Positions 15,328 through 23,487 of a stretch of 26,847 nt of DNA are shown in pieces. The stretch lies in assembly GCA_030017355.1 (NCBI GenBank), contig JASEIR010000006.1, positions 4,275 to 31,121 on the forward strand, read 5' to 3'. The position numbers were made by a program, and so were the translations under genes. How positions within the stretch are numbered: position 1 is the stretch's first letter; each line of letters starts with the position of its first letter. The notes under the pieces were generated by a model. It made no database searches and was not told the origin of the DNA. It was given only the letters and a program-made list of their open reading frames with translations. This DNA is from Actinomycetota bacterium. Lineage in GTDB: Bacteria > Actinomycetota > Aquicultoria > Aquicultorales > Aquicultoraceae.

Positions 15328-15909
15328 TCATTTAGACGTTAATTTTTCCATATCGTTCCTATGTGGGGCGAGTTTATCAGCTAACTTTAGCCTAGCCCGA
15401 GCTAGGCGCGACTTAACTGTGCCAACCGGAACGCCAACGATACCGGCAATATCTTTATAATCATAGCCCTGCAAATCATGCAGGATCACCATTAAGCGCT
15501 GATCTTCCGGCAATTCTAATATAGCTAATTGAACAAGGGTTTGTATTTCCCTTTGCTCACAAAGCTGACTTGGGCCAATACCATTATCTGGTAGCAAAGT
15601 CTCGTTAATCTCTATAGTCTGAACGCGACGTGATTCCTTCTGCAACCAATCCTTGCTATAGTTTACAGCTAGGCGGTATAGCCAGGTAGAAAAAGTGGAC
15701 TCGCCTCGGAAGCTAGATATTTTTCTGTAGAGATGAATGAATATTTCCTGGGTTAAATCCGCAGCGTCTGTGGAGTTACCAACCATTCGATAAACTAGGT
15801 TATATATCGAGCGCTCATGGCGATTTACAAGCTCATTAAAAGAGTTCTTATTGCCAGCTAGGAAGCTCTTAATTATTAGCCAATCTGGGTCGGGCTTGAT
15901 ACTTGCCAT
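15328..15909 (-). CDS. ECF-type RNA polymerase sigma factor
   Basis: 193 residues from the ATG at 15909 (MASIKPDPDWLI), the expected size; the frame stays open up to 16023, but that extension is hydrophobic and unlike the family. Region 2 is seen in ELVNRHERSIYNLVYRMVG and DLTQEIFIHLYRKISSFRGE followed by STWLYRLAVN. Region 4 is seen in LPEDQRLMVILHDLQGYDYKDIAGIVGVPVGTVKSRLARAR. The linked anti-sigma gene follows after 10 bases. Directly upstream on the same strand are the roadblock/KaiC genes, raising the question whether they feed this regulator. No GGAAC-type ECF promoter was recognised in front of it. Confidence 0.92.
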   Translation of the reverse strand: MASIKPDPDWLIIKSFLAGNKNSFNELVNRHERSIYNLVYRMVGNSTDAADLTQEIFIHLYRKISSFRGESTFSTWLYRLAVNYSKDWLQKESRRVQTIEINETLLPDNGIGPSQLCEQREIQTLVQLAILELPEDQRLMVILHDLQGYDYKDIAGIVGVPVGTVKSRLARARLKLADKLAPHRNDMEKLTSK

Positions 15910-16022
15910 ATATCCCATCCGAAGTATTGCTATTACGCCTTTCTGCTGACAGGATATCACACATACAAACACTAAGACACTAGGCAGCTTTTTAACCATT
16001 AGAATGGGAACCAAAATGGGCA

Positions 16023-16072
16023 ATTGCCAGTCTCCCGCCTCCGGTCATTTTCTTCTGGCGGCAGTCGGCAAT
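16023..16072 (-). repeat. Imperfect inverted repeat downstream of the roadblock gene
   Basis: ATTGCC / GGCAAT and CCGCC / GGCGG arms enclose a 17-base loop, seven bases past the roadblock stop. On the minus strand it is followed by TGCCCATTTTGG, so it might weakly terminate or attenuate between the roadblock and sigma genes, or be a small dispersed repeat. Confidence 0.4.
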
Positions 16073-16078
16073 CTTCTT

Positions 16079-16843
16079 TTATAGATAAGCAATAATCTCG
16101 TCGCTTCGTTTTTTAATTTCCCAGCGAATGCGACCCAATGTTGTCCATTGAGAGGCTACTATAACAAGAACAATGTCCTCAACAAGCGGGGCTATCACAA
16201 CTGGTCCCTGATTGTATTCAAGCATAGCCGTTCGCAAGCCGCCCTGGCCAAGCTCGTTGCCAATCTTATCAAGCTTATCAAAACCTGTTGCTATAACTGC
16301 GCTAACCATGTCAAGATCAAGCTCAATATCTGTAGCGCTATCTACAGTAAAGCCGTCACGAGAAACTACGAGGGCTGCTAAAACGCCATCCAGATCTGTA
16401 AAGCTGCTAAGTATTTGCCGAAGAGCAGCTGGCTCGCTTGATTCTGGCTTGCTCAATAAAGTACTGACCTCTTCTTTTGTGACCAGCTCTTCTTCCTCCG
16501 AAAGTTTATCAAGGTCTTCTATTGCAGAATCCTTGGTCCCCGCTTCTTTCTCTGCTTCTTCATCGATGGAGGTTTCCTCTGCAAGTTTTTCTGCGTCAAT
16601 TGCTACAGTGGCAGCTTCTTTGGGAGCTGACCCCGCCTTTTCGTCTGTGCCTTGACTGCCCTGAGATTCCTTTATCCTTTCAGCAAGAGCTTCAATTATG
16701 CTCTTGCGAATCTCTGCCTCATTAGATGGCTGCTTTGTTGTAGCAGGGTCTGACCCTTTCTTTTCTTGGCTGCTGGAGACATCATCCAGTTCGCTGCCTT
16801 TTAGAAATACAGATATAAGCTCGGCAAAATCTCGCTCGTCCAA
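16079..16843 (-). CDS. Roadblock/LC7-domain protein with long acidic N-terminal region
   Basis: 254 residues with a TTG start supported by AGGAGG six bases upstream. Residues 1-135 are low-complexity, very rich in Glu/Ser/Ala and probably disordered or coiled (for example IDEEAEKEAGTKD). Residues about 138-245 form a roadblock/LC7 (MglB-like) domain: LRQILSSFTDLDGVLAALVVSRDGF, SAVIATGFDKLDKIGNELG and LEDIVLVIV-like strands. Roadblock proteins are dimeric partners or regulators of small GTPases or of membrane assemblies; no MglA-type GTPase gene is in the window. It lies 92 bases after the small membrane proteins on the same strand. Confidence 0.85.
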   Translation of the reverse strand: MDERDFAELISVFLKGSELDDVSSSQEKKGSDPATTKQPSNEAEIRKSIIEALAERIKESQGSQGTDEKAGSAPKEAATVAIDAEKLAEETSIDEEAEKEAGTKDSAIEDLDKLSEEEELVTKEEVSTLLSKPESSEPAALRQILSSFTDLDGVLAALVVSRDGFTVDSATDIELDLDMVSAVIATGFDKLDKIGNELGQGGLRTAMLEYNQGPVVIAPLVEDIVLVIVASQWTTLGRIRWEIKKRSDEIIAYL

Positions 16844-16935
16844 ACCAAACCTCCTATGGGATAAGACCTACCATATATTACTAGTTTACAAGCAAAGTGT
16901 TTAATTGCCAAGTATTGGAAAGAAAGCTTAGCTTA

Positions 16936-17337
16936 TTAACCCCTGCCTTGCTTTCTGTATAACTCTTGGAACAATCTATATTGCCTTATAAGACCGATTA
17001 AAACCAGGATTAGAAATAATAGCTCAACTAGTACCTGGATATTTTTTAGCACTAATATTATCGGCTCCCAAATTTTTATTGTTAGCATTGCTTGCTTTTT
17101 AATCAGGCTTACACTGAAAGCTAGGCTAAACACTGGCTGGGGGACTGCATATTTCTGCAGCAGGTTATGCACAACAAGAATGGCAAACGATATAGCATAT
17201 ACCGGCACGCTTGGTAGTATCCATCTCCAGCTATCTGCCAAGTCGTCTTCAACCAAAAGCCATGTTTTGCGGGCGATAAGAGCTGCAGCAATTCCAACAA
17301 CGGTAACAATGATGGCTAGAAGATTAGCAGCTGTCAT
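16936..17337 (-). CDS. Small membrane protein B of the KaiC-linked pair
   Basis: 133 residues with about four hydrophobic spans (about 4-22, 42-60, 68-84 region weak, and 95-120) and a basic C-terminal tail RQYRLFQELYRKQGRG. The last helix plus tail resembles that of the preceding 104-residue protein (YQYRILKGLTDRGVK), and both carry a DxxxSWRW/Y motif after the first helix (DDLADSWRWILP here, GDLALSWRYSFI there), so they look like paralogues. The ATG overlaps the previous stop as ATGA. I do not recognise a named family. A heteromeric membrane complex is a reasonable inference. Confidence 0.7.
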   Translation of the reverse strand: MTAANLLAIIVTVVGIAAALIARKTWLLVEDDLADSWRWILPSVPVYAISFAILVVHNLLQKYAVPQPVFSLAFSVSLIKKQAMLTIKIWEPIILVLKNIQVLVELLFLILVLIGLIRQYRLFQELYRKQGRG

Positions 17338-17648
17338 TTAACACCCCGATCAGTGAGACCTTTTAAGATGCGATATTGATAAAGCAAGCCAAAAAAGGCA
17401 AGTATCACAAAAACAAAGTGAGAGATATAGGTTAGAAGCTGCAGACTAATGCCAGCAACAGATCTGATACCTAGCTCATAAATGGCTGTAAGAAGTGTTG
17501 AAAGAGCAAGTATTTGAAAGGCAATGAAAGAATACCTCCAGCTTAAGGCAAGGTCACCTGTAACCTTTCGTATGATCCCAAACGAAATCAATGCCGCAAG
17601 GCTTGCTAGAAAGAAATTAATGATTGCTGCAAACATTACGAAACTCAT
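17334..17648 (-). CDS. Small membrane protein A of the KaiC-linked pair
   Basis: 104 residues from the ATG at 17648, which has AAAGG eight bases upstream; a GTG at 17654 overlapping the KaiC stop is the alternative. Three to four hydrophobic spans (about 3-22, 35-55, 65-90) end in a basic tail YQYRILKGLTDRG. The motif GDLALSWRYSF after the first span is shared with the next gene. The overlapping stop/start arrangements on both sides show tight translational linkage to the KaiC-like ATPase and to the second membrane protein. The function is unknown. Confidence 0.7.
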   Translation of the reverse strand: MSFVMFAAIINFFLASLAALISFGIIRKVTGDLALSWRYSFIAFQILALSTLLTAIYELGIRSVAGISLQLLTYISHFVFVILAFFGLLYQYRILKGLTDRGVK

Positions 17649-17653
17649 TAGCA

Positions 17654-18430
17654 CTACCTTTTTCTGCGTATGAGCCCTTCTTCAAGAAGCGTTCTACCGC
17701 TTATTTGGCGAGAGGGAAATCCTGTTAGTATTCCTTGTTGCCCTGCAAATTTGGTTTCGATGTTTATTCCATTGCTTGTGATCTCATATTTTCTAATATC
17801 TTTAGCGTGTCTGCTGCCCCTGACTTTAAGCACGGTAAGTGCTGTTTCAAGCTCGCTTTCTATCTCAACATATCTTAAGAAAATCACGTTATCAACGATA
17901 AAACCGATATCTGCATCCGGTAAGCTTTCTTGCCCAAAAAGCAAAGGGACTTCGCTTGTTAGAATTGTGGTTAGCCCAAGCCTTTTAAGACCATTGATAA
18001 TACTATTTAATATCAGCCTGAGCTCTAGCTGGTCTGATGTCAGTTGCTCCATTAAGGTTATCGAGTCAATAACAATTCTTTTGGCATTAATCTCTATAAC
18101 CAGCCGGTCAAAAAAGCCGCCCTCTTTTTCAAGCTCACTCTTTAGAACCGCTGGTGATGTAAAAACTACCTTAAGTTTGCCCTCGGCCTCGCACTTTTTG
18201 AAATCCCAACCAAAATTCATTGCATCCCTGTAGATAGTCTCTGGAAATTCCTCGAAGGTAATGAAAATGCCTGGCTCGTTAAATTGAACTGCTCCACTGT
18301 AAACAAATTGAGCACCAAAAGTAGTTTTTCCAGTACCTGGTGGGCCGGCTATCACGGTTGTGCTTCTCTCGTACAGGCCTCCATCAAGCAGGTCATCTAG
18401 ACCTGGAACGCCACTTGGAATTTTCTTCAC
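17654..18430 (-). CDS. KaiC/RadA-superfamily single-domain ATPase
   Basis: 258 residues from a GTG at 18430 with GGGGGA four bases upstream; a TTG at 18442 would add four residues without an SD. The domain starts PSGVPGLDDLLDGG, has Walker A GPPGTGKTT (29-37), the KaiC-type glutamate pair FEEF (Glu60/61) and Walker B RIVIDSITLM. ETALTVLKVRGSRHAKDIRKYEIT near the end is also typical of KaiC-like proteins. Only one ATPase domain is present, unlike cyanobacterial KaiC with two, and kaiA/kaiB are absent, so a clock role is unlikely. Single-domain KaiC proteins in bacteria and archaea act as ATP-dependent switches or assembly factors. Here it leads a unit with two small membrane proteins. Confidence 0.9.
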   Translation of the reverse strand: MKKIPSGVPGLDDLLDGGLYERSTTVIAGPPGTGKTTFGAQFVYSGAVQFNEPGIFITFEEFPETIYRDAMNFGWDFKKCEAEGKLKVVFTSPAVLKSELEKEGGFFDRLVIEINAKRIVIDSITLMEQLTSDQLELRLILNSIINGLKRLGLTTILTSEVPLLFGQESLPDADIGFIVDNVIFLRYVEIESELETALTVLKVRGSRHAKDIRKYEITSNGINIETKFAGQQGILTGFPSRQISGRTLLEEGLIRRKR

Positions 18431-18555
18431 TTTATCCCCCAATCTTACATTTTTTTACTAACATATAGCTCTTCTCTAAGTCTCTACTCCATAAAACTTT
18501 CAGTAAACGATCATTTCTCTGGTCGTAATTGCTAGAAAGAGCCGCTTGTATATAA

Positions 18556-18584
18556 ATTATACGATGCTCTATTATCTTAGTAAA
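18556..18584 (-). promoter_or_regulatory. Promoter of the KaiC-led unit
   Basis: On the minus strand TTTACT (18579-18584), a 17-base spacer and TATAAT (18556-18561). The leader to the KaiC start is about 120 bases and shows no feature that I can name. Confidence 0.6.
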
Positions 18585-18682
18585 ACTTATTTATGCAAAG
18601 TCTTAAGTCTAATTATAGTAGCGTTTTAGGTTAAAGGTAATATAGAGTTTGGTACAGCATTTTGTGAAGGAAAGTAGCAAAG

Positions 18683-18712
18683 AAAAAACGCCAGGCCTTA
18701 ATGTCTGGCGTT
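18683..18712 (-). terminator. Rho-independent terminator of the ferredoxin gene
   Basis: AACGCCAG / CTGGCGTT, 8-bp stem, 10-base loop, followed on the minus strand by a run of T. It isolates the ferredoxin from the KaiC promoter. Confidence 0.9.
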
Positions 18713-18734
18713 TTATGAAAAAGGTTAAGATCCG

Positions 18735-18923
18735 CTAATCTTCCTCAACCTCTATTATTGCCTCCATTACGCAATCTTCCATGCAGGTGGCACAACCATC
18801 ACAGTCGTCCTCGTTGACGACCTTAGCGACATCATCGATTAGGTCGAGCACGCCGTTTGGGCAACTATCGATACATATTCCGCACCCTGTGCATTCCTCG
18901 TCGACGATTATGGGTCTTGGCAT
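18735..18923 (-). CDS. 2x[4Fe-4S] ferredoxin
   Basis: 62 residues. Two classical CxxCxxCxxxCP-type motifs bind two [4Fe-4S] clusters: CTGCGICIDSCP and CDGCATCMEDCV. The rest is strongly acidic (ends EVEED), as usual for low-potential clostridial-type electron carriers in the cytoplasm. AAGGAGG is eight bases before the ATG. It is a single-gene unit with its own promoter and terminator. Partner enzymes are not in the window. Confidence 0.95.
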   Translation of the reverse strand: MPRPIIVDEECTGCGICIDSCPNGVLDLIDDVAKVVNEDDCDGCATCMEDCVMEAIIEVEED

Positions 18924-18967
18924 TAAAACTTCCTCCTTATAACCAGCGCTGATTTTTGCTATACCAC

Positions 18968-18996
18968 TATATACAAAACTCCTCTTGGCTTGTAAA
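18968..18996 (-). promoter_or_regulatory. Promoter of the ferredoxin gene
   Basis: On the minus strand TTTACA (18991-18996), a 17-base spacer and TATATA (18968-18973). Confidence 0.55.
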
Positions 18997-19113
18997 GAGA
19001 TTGGTGCAGGAAATTCTTAGCAAATAGAGGGCTCATTCTAAAAAGGAAAGGACTTACTATAAAGGTATGCGGAAAATCAGCCGATAAAATTATCAGTAGA
19101 TCTATAAAAAAAC

Positions 19114-19142
19114 TTGACAATAACACGCTTAGATTTTATATT
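19114..19142 (+). promoter_or_regulatory. Promoter of the dnaK heat-shock unit
   Basis: TTGACA (19114-19119), a 17-base spacer and TATATT (19137-19142). CTTGACA over the -35 resembles the left half of the HspR operator CTTGAGT-N7-ACTCAAG, but no right half follows. GATAA-AA-TTATC, a short palindrome, lies 20 bases upstream (about 19083-19094). Confidence 0.75.
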
Positions 19143-19179
19143 AGCATTAGACTATACCAATTATAAGGAGTGTTGTGCA

Positions 19180-21018
19180 ATGGCAAAGGCTCTAGGAATT
19201 GACCTTGGAACAACCAACTCATGCATGGCTATTCTTGAAGTTGGCGAACCTAAGGTCATTGCCAACGCCGAGGGCGGAAGAGTTACCCCGTCGGTTGTGG
19301 CATTTTCTAAGACAGGTGAGGTTCTCGTTGGTGAAGTTGCAAAACGCCAAGCAATAACCAACCCTGACCGCACAATTAAATCGGTAAAGCGCGAGATGGG
19401 GACGAACTGGAGGATCAAAATTGATGACAAAGATTATACCCCCCAGCAAATATCAGCTTTTATCCTGCAAAAGCTAAAAAGAGATGCTGAGGCGTATCTT
19501 GGGGAGAAAATCACCCAGGCTGTAATAACAGTCCCTGCCTATTTTGAGGATTCGCAAAGGCAGGCAACAAAAGATGCCGGCAAAATAGCAGGCCTTGAAG
19601 TTTTGCGAATCATCAACGAGCCAACAGCTGCTGCGCTTGCTTACGGTTTAGATAAAGAGCACGACCAGACAATTCTAGTTTTTGACTTGGGTGGAGGAAC
19701 TTTTGATGTATCCATCCTTGATATTGGGGATGGCGTGTTTGAAGTAAGGGCTACAGCAGGAGATAACCATCTTGGCGGCGATGATTGGGATCAAAAGATC
19801 ATAGATTGGATGGCGGATGATTTTAAGGCCAAGAATGGAATTGATTTAAGGGCTGATAAAATGGCAATGCAACGGCTGAAGGAGGCGGCTGAGAAAGCAA
19901 AGATGGAGCTTTCCACCACTCTTTCAACAAATATTAATCTGCCATTTATTACGGCTGACGCTGACGGCCCAAAGCACTTGGATATGACGCTTACGCGTTC
20001 AGAGTTCCAAAAGCTGACAGCAGATTTACTTGAGAGATGCCGCAAGCCAATGGAGCAGGCAATGAAGGATGCCGGAGTTACTGCCAGCGATATCGATCAT
20101 GTTATTCTTGTTGGTGGCTCAACCAGGATGCCGGCAGTTCAAGAGATGGTTCGGGAGTATACGGGCAAGGAGCCGCATAAGGGTGTAAACCCAGACGAGG
20201 TTGTTGCGGTAGGGGCCGCAATACAGGCAGGCGTGCTAATGGGTGAAGTAAAGGATATTCTCCTACTTGATGTTACTCCACTATCTCTTGGAATTGAGAC
20301 CTTAGGTGGGGTATTTACAAAGCTAATTGAAAGGAACACAACCATTCCGACAAGAAAGAGCGAGATATTTACAACTGCAGCTGATGGTCAGACAAGCGTT
20401 GAGATACATGTTTTGCAAGGCGAGCGTGAGATGGCAGCCTATAACAAGACACTTGGTCGTTTCCATTTGGTGGATATCCCACCAGCTCCAAGAGGAGTGC
20501 CGCAGATTGAAGTGGCATTTGATATAGATGCAAACGGCATCGTAAATGTATCTGCTAAAGACCTAGGCACTGGAAAGGAGCAGAGGATTACTGTAACTGG
20601 CGCAACGGCGCTTAGCAAGGAAGAGATTGACCGGATGGTGAAAGAGGCTGAATCTCATGCTGAAGAAGACCGCAAACGCCGCGAGGAGGCAGAGATAAGA
20701 AACAACGCTGACAATCTTGCTTATACAACCGAGCGGACGTTGAAAGATGTTGGAGATAAGCTTTCGGCGGCAGATAAAGAAGCAATCGAAAAGGCTATTG
20801 CAAATGTTAAAGAGGCGCTCAAAGGCTCTGACATAGAGGCTATAAAGAAGGCCACCGAAGAATTGCTCCAGCAATCATACAAAATAGGGCAAGCAGTCTA
20901 CTCGCAGCAAACAGCCAGCGCAACCCCCAATGGCGGCTCGGCTAATGCTGCGGGCAGCAGCGACAACGTTGTCGATGCTGATTATGAGGTTGTTAGTGAA
21001 GAGGGGGAAACAAAGTAA
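19180..21018 (+). CDS. dnaK: Chaperone protein DnaK (Hsp70)
   Basis: 612 residues from ATG 19180 (AAGGAG nine bases upstream); an upstream in-frame extension begins inside the promoter and is rejected. The ATPase domain shows GIDLGTTNSC, the phosphate loop VFDLGGGTFDVS and the adenosine motif ILVGGSTRMP. The substrate-binding domain (from about 365) starts DVTPLSLGIET; the helical lid follows, ending in the disordered tail NVVDADYEVV. The N-terminal domain lacks the roughly 23-residue insert of Gram-negative DnaK, as in Gram-positives. It works with DnaJ and GrpE in ATP-driven folding and leads the heat-shock run. Confidence 0.98.
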   Translation: MAKALGIDLGTTNSCMAILEVGEPKVIANAEGGRVTPSVVAFSKTGEVLVGEVAKRQAITNPDRTIKSVKREMGTNWRIKIDDKDYTPQQISAFILQKLKRDAEAYLGEKITQAVITVPAYFEDSQRQATKDAGKIAGLEVLRIINEPTAAALAYGLDKEHDQTILVFDLGGGTFDVSILDIGDGVFEVRATAGDNHLGGDDWDQKIIDWMADDFKAKNGIDLRADKMAMQRLKEAAEKAKMELSTTLSTNINLPFITADADGPKHLDMTLTRSEFQKLTADLLERCRKPMEQAMKDAGVTASDIDHVILVGGSTRMPAVQEMVREYTGKEPHKGVNPDEVVAVGAAIQAGVLMGEVKDILLLDVTPLSLGIETLGGVFTKLIERNTTIPTRKSEIFTTAADGQTSVEIHVLQGEREMAAYNKTLGRFHLVDIPPAPRGVPQIEVAFDIDANGIVNVSAKDLGTGKEQRITVTGATALSKEEIDRMVKEAESHAEEDRKRREEAEIRNNADNLAYTTERTLKDVGDKLSAADKEAIEKAIANVKEALKGSDIEAIKKATEELLQQSYKIGQAVYSQQTASATPNGGSANAAGSSDNVVDADYEVVSEEGETK

Positions 21019-21063
21019 ACAATCAGGGAAGAAGGGCATGCTTTCCTTAGGGAGGTGTCTGAA

Positions 21064-21516
21064 ATGACGTCAATAGTTAAAAGATGGGATCCATGGCGTG
21101 AATTAACAGCCATGCAAGCTGAGCTAAGCAAGCTATTTGAGCGCGCTTTTGGTACAGGAGAGAGCTCGCATCTAGCGGGCTGGACTCCAGCAATCGATAT
21201 GCTAGAGCGCGATCAATCAATAGTTGTAAGGGTTGAGCTTCCTGGACTAGAAGCTGAAGATGTTGAAGTTACAGTTGTTGATAATACCCTGAGAATTCAC
21301 GGCGAAAGGAAGTTCGTGGATGAGACAAAAGAGGATCGCTACTATCGAATTGAGCAGCGGTATGGCTCTTTTGAAAGGGTTATTCAGCTACCGGTCAAGA
21401 TTGATGCCAATGGCGTTAAGGCAACCTTCCAAAAAGGCATACTTGAAATTGACCTGCCAAAGGCGGAGGAAGCAAGACCAAAACCGATCAAAATTGAGAC
21501 TGACGATAATAAATAA
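21064..21516 (+). CDS. hsp20: Small heat-shock protein Hsp20 (alpha-crystallin family)
   Basis: 150 residues from ATG 21064 with AGGGAGG eight bases upstream; a GTG at 21055 inside the SD is less likely. A short N-terminal arm (MTSIVKRWDPWREL) precedes an alpha-crystallin domain of about residues 42-140 with VRVELPGLEAEDVEVTV, RYGSFERVIQLP and FQKGILEIDLPK. The C-terminal tail ends in KPIKIE, an IxI-like anchor. It is an ATP-independent holdase that hands substrates to DnaK and ClpB. Its place between dnaK and grpE is uncommon. A GAAGGGCGCCCTTC palindrome lies after the stop (about 21526-21539). Confidence 0.95.
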   Translation: MTSIVKRWDPWRELTAMQAELSKLFERAFGTGESSHLAGWTPAIDMLERDQSIVVRVELPGLEAEDVEVTVVDNTLRIHGERKFVDETKEDRYYRIEQRYGSFERVIQLPVKIDANGVKATFQKGILEIDLPKAEEARPKPIKIETDDNK

Positions 21517-21564
21517 ATCTGCTGGAAGGGCGCCCTTCTTCCCGCTGGTTTTGAGGTGATACTA

Positions 21565-22248
21565 TTGGCAAGGGATAAAAAGCCTATCGACCATATTGAT
21601 GTAAAGAGCAATCATGCCAATGAAGAAAGTGAAGTTTTAACAAAGGATGATGCTTCGGAAGAAATTGGCGCAGCCCAAGGCGAAGCATCAATTAACGAAG
21701 ATAACGCACAAACCAATGCAGACAACATTAGCCAGCAGGATAAGTCCAGAGAGCAGGAAGCTCAAGGCAGTGCTGAGGAGTTAAGTGCTGAGCAGCTAAA
21801 AGAGCTGCTTTTGAAGAAGGAAGCTGAATCGGCGGAATATCTGGATACGCTAAAAAGAGTCCAGGCTGAAATGGAGAATTTCCGCAAAAGGATGATAAGA
21901 GAGCAATCCCAAATTATTGAATATGCTGCTCAGACGGTGATACTTGAGCTTCTGCCAGTGATTGATAATCTCGAGCGCGCTTTGGATGCCGCTAAAGATA
22001 ATAAGGAGGGTGGAAAGCTACGCGAAGGCGTAGAGCTAATCTACTCGCAATTAAAAGGAATTCTTGAAAAGGAATGCGTAGAGGTAATCGATCCGGCAGG
22101 GGAGATGTTTGACCCGCTTAAACACGAGGCGGTTATGCAGATTGAAAGCGATGGGAAGGAAACCAATACCGTTGTCGAGGTCTTGCAGAAAGGCTATAGC
22201 TTAAAAGGGCGGCTTCTCAGACCTGCAATGGTAAAGGTTGCAAAATAG
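21565..22248 (+). CDS. grpE: Nucleotide exchange factor GrpE
   Basis: 227 residues with a TTG start at 21565, placed four bases after GAGGTGAT, an excellent match to the ribosome site; a GTG at 21556 overlaps that site. The first roughly 80 residues are acidic and disordered. A long coiled coil (about 85-150) holds EYLDTLKRVQAEMENFRKRM, then the four-helix and beta-wing part shows the signature LLPVIDNLERAL, then GVELIYSQLKGILEKECVEVIDP and FDPLKHEAV. It releases ADP from DnaK and may act as a thermosensor. Confidence 0.96.
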   Translation: MARDKKPIDHIDVKSNHANEESEVLTKDDASEEIGAAQGEASINEDNAQTNADNISQQDKSREQEAQGSAEELSAEQLKELLLKKEAESAEYLDTLKRVQAEMENFRKRMIREQSQIIEYAAQTVILELLPVIDNLERALDAAKDNKEGGKLREGVELIYSQLKGILEKECVEVIDPAGEMFDPLKHEAVMQIESDGKETNTVVEVLQKGYSLKGRLLRPAMVKVAK

Positions 22249-22311
22249 GAGAGTCTAGGGACTAACCTACAATCTAGACCCGAATCTTAGTAGCTAATTC
22301 TGGTGATATGT

Positions 22312-23421
22312 ATGAGTGCCAGTAGAACATATAAGGATTATTACTCAATTCTTGGGGTGAGTAAAAATGCATCCCAAAAAGAAATAAAGGATGCCTACCG
22401 GAAGCTTGCACGAAAATACCACCCCGATGCAAATAAGAATGATAAAGAAACAGAGGAAAAGTTTAAAGAGATAAGCGAGGCGTATGAGGTTCTAAAAGAC
22501 CCTAAGAAGCGCAAGCAGTACGATGAGATGGGAAGCTTTTACGGAAGCTTTGGCCCTGGCGCTGCTGGCTGGCAAAACTTCACTAGGTCCTCAGCCGACT
22601 TTTCCTTTGATAATATTAGCGATTTATTTGATTTGTTTGGTACTGGCACTAGGAGAACAAGCAAACACGTAAGAGGCGATGACATCGCCTACAACGTGCA
22701 TTTATCTTTTGACGAGGCTCTTAAGGGCAAGACCGTTCAGTTTACGGTAAATAAAGAAGAAGCTTGCCCGACATGCGGTGGTTCTGGGGCTGCTCCTGGG
22801 TCAGGCCGTAAGGTCTGCCCGACATGCGGTGGAAGCGGTCTGATTGCTGACAATCAAGGGTTTTTCAGCATCACCAAGCCTTGCCCGAGCTGTAGAGGCC
22901 AAGGAAGCGTAGTTGAAAAGCCATGCCCCGTGTGTCATAGCAGTGGCCGGCTAATTAGACCTAAGACTGAAACTATAAAAATTCCGGCCGGTGTTGCCGA
23001 CGGTAGCAAGCTTAAATTCAAGGGCAGAGGTCAAGCTGGCCAAAACGGTGGCCCTCCAGGGGATCTCTATATCATAGCAAAAGTAGCTCCACACCCCTAC
23101 TTTAAGCGTAAGGGAAGCGATGTTTTGCTTGATGTCCCTATCACGTTTGTTGAGGCCTCCCTGGGAGCAAACATCGAGATTCCAACTGTGGATGGCAATG
23201 TCTCGCTGAAAATACCAGCTGGAACACAAGATGGCCAAACTTTTAGGCTTCGGGATAAGGGGGCTCCTAAACTTAAAGGCAGCGGGAGGGGCGATATGCT
23301 AGTTACAGTTCGAATTGACGTGCCTAAAAACCTTACTGCTAATGAAAAGGAGCTACTGATTAGGTTTGCTAATAGCAGGAAAGATAACCCGCGGCAGATA
23401 TTTAAAGCGGGGGTGCGATAG
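22312..23421 (+). CDS. dnaJ: Chaperone protein DnaJ (type I Hsp40)
   Basis: 369 residues from ATG 22312 with GGTGAT five bases upstream; a GTG at 22303 is an alternative. The J domain (about 8-73) has DYYSILGVSKNA and the HPD motif (37-39). A short Gly/Phe region (FYGSFGPGAAGW) and four zinc-finger repeats of CxxCxGxG type follow (CPTCGGSG twice, CPSCRGQG, CPVCHSSG; from Cys152). The C-terminal substrate domains include HPYFKRKGSDVLLDVPITF and KIPAGTQDGQTFRLRDKG. It delivers substrates to DnaK and stimulates its ATPase. Confidence 0.97.
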   Translation: MSASRTYKDYYSILGVSKNASQKEIKDAYRKLARKYHPDANKNDKETEEKFKEISEAYEVLKDPKKRKQYDEMGSFYGSFGPGAAGWQNFTRSSADFSFDNISDLFDLFGTGTRRTSKHVRGDDIAYNVHLSFDEALKGKTVQFTVNKEEACPTCGGSGAAPGSGRKVCPTCGGSGLIADNQGFFSITKPCPSCRGQGSVVEKPCPVCHSSGRLIRPKTETIKIPAGVADGSKLKFKGRGQAGQNGGPPGDLYIIAKVAPHPYFKRKGSDVLLDVPITFVEASLGANIEIPTVDGNVSLKIPAGTQDGQTFRLRDKGAPKLKGSGRGDMLVTVRIDVPKNLTANEKELLIRFANSRKDNPRQIFKAGVR

Positions 23422-23487
23422 CAGCTATATGCTGCGGCGGGCATTCATTTATAAACCTGTAAATCAGGATATTTGGAGTGAAAAGAA

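Noticed and set aside
15910..16023. N-terminal extension of the ECF sigma factor
   Set aside because: The 38 extra residues are hydrophobic and atypical, and region 2 begins right after the ATG at 15909.
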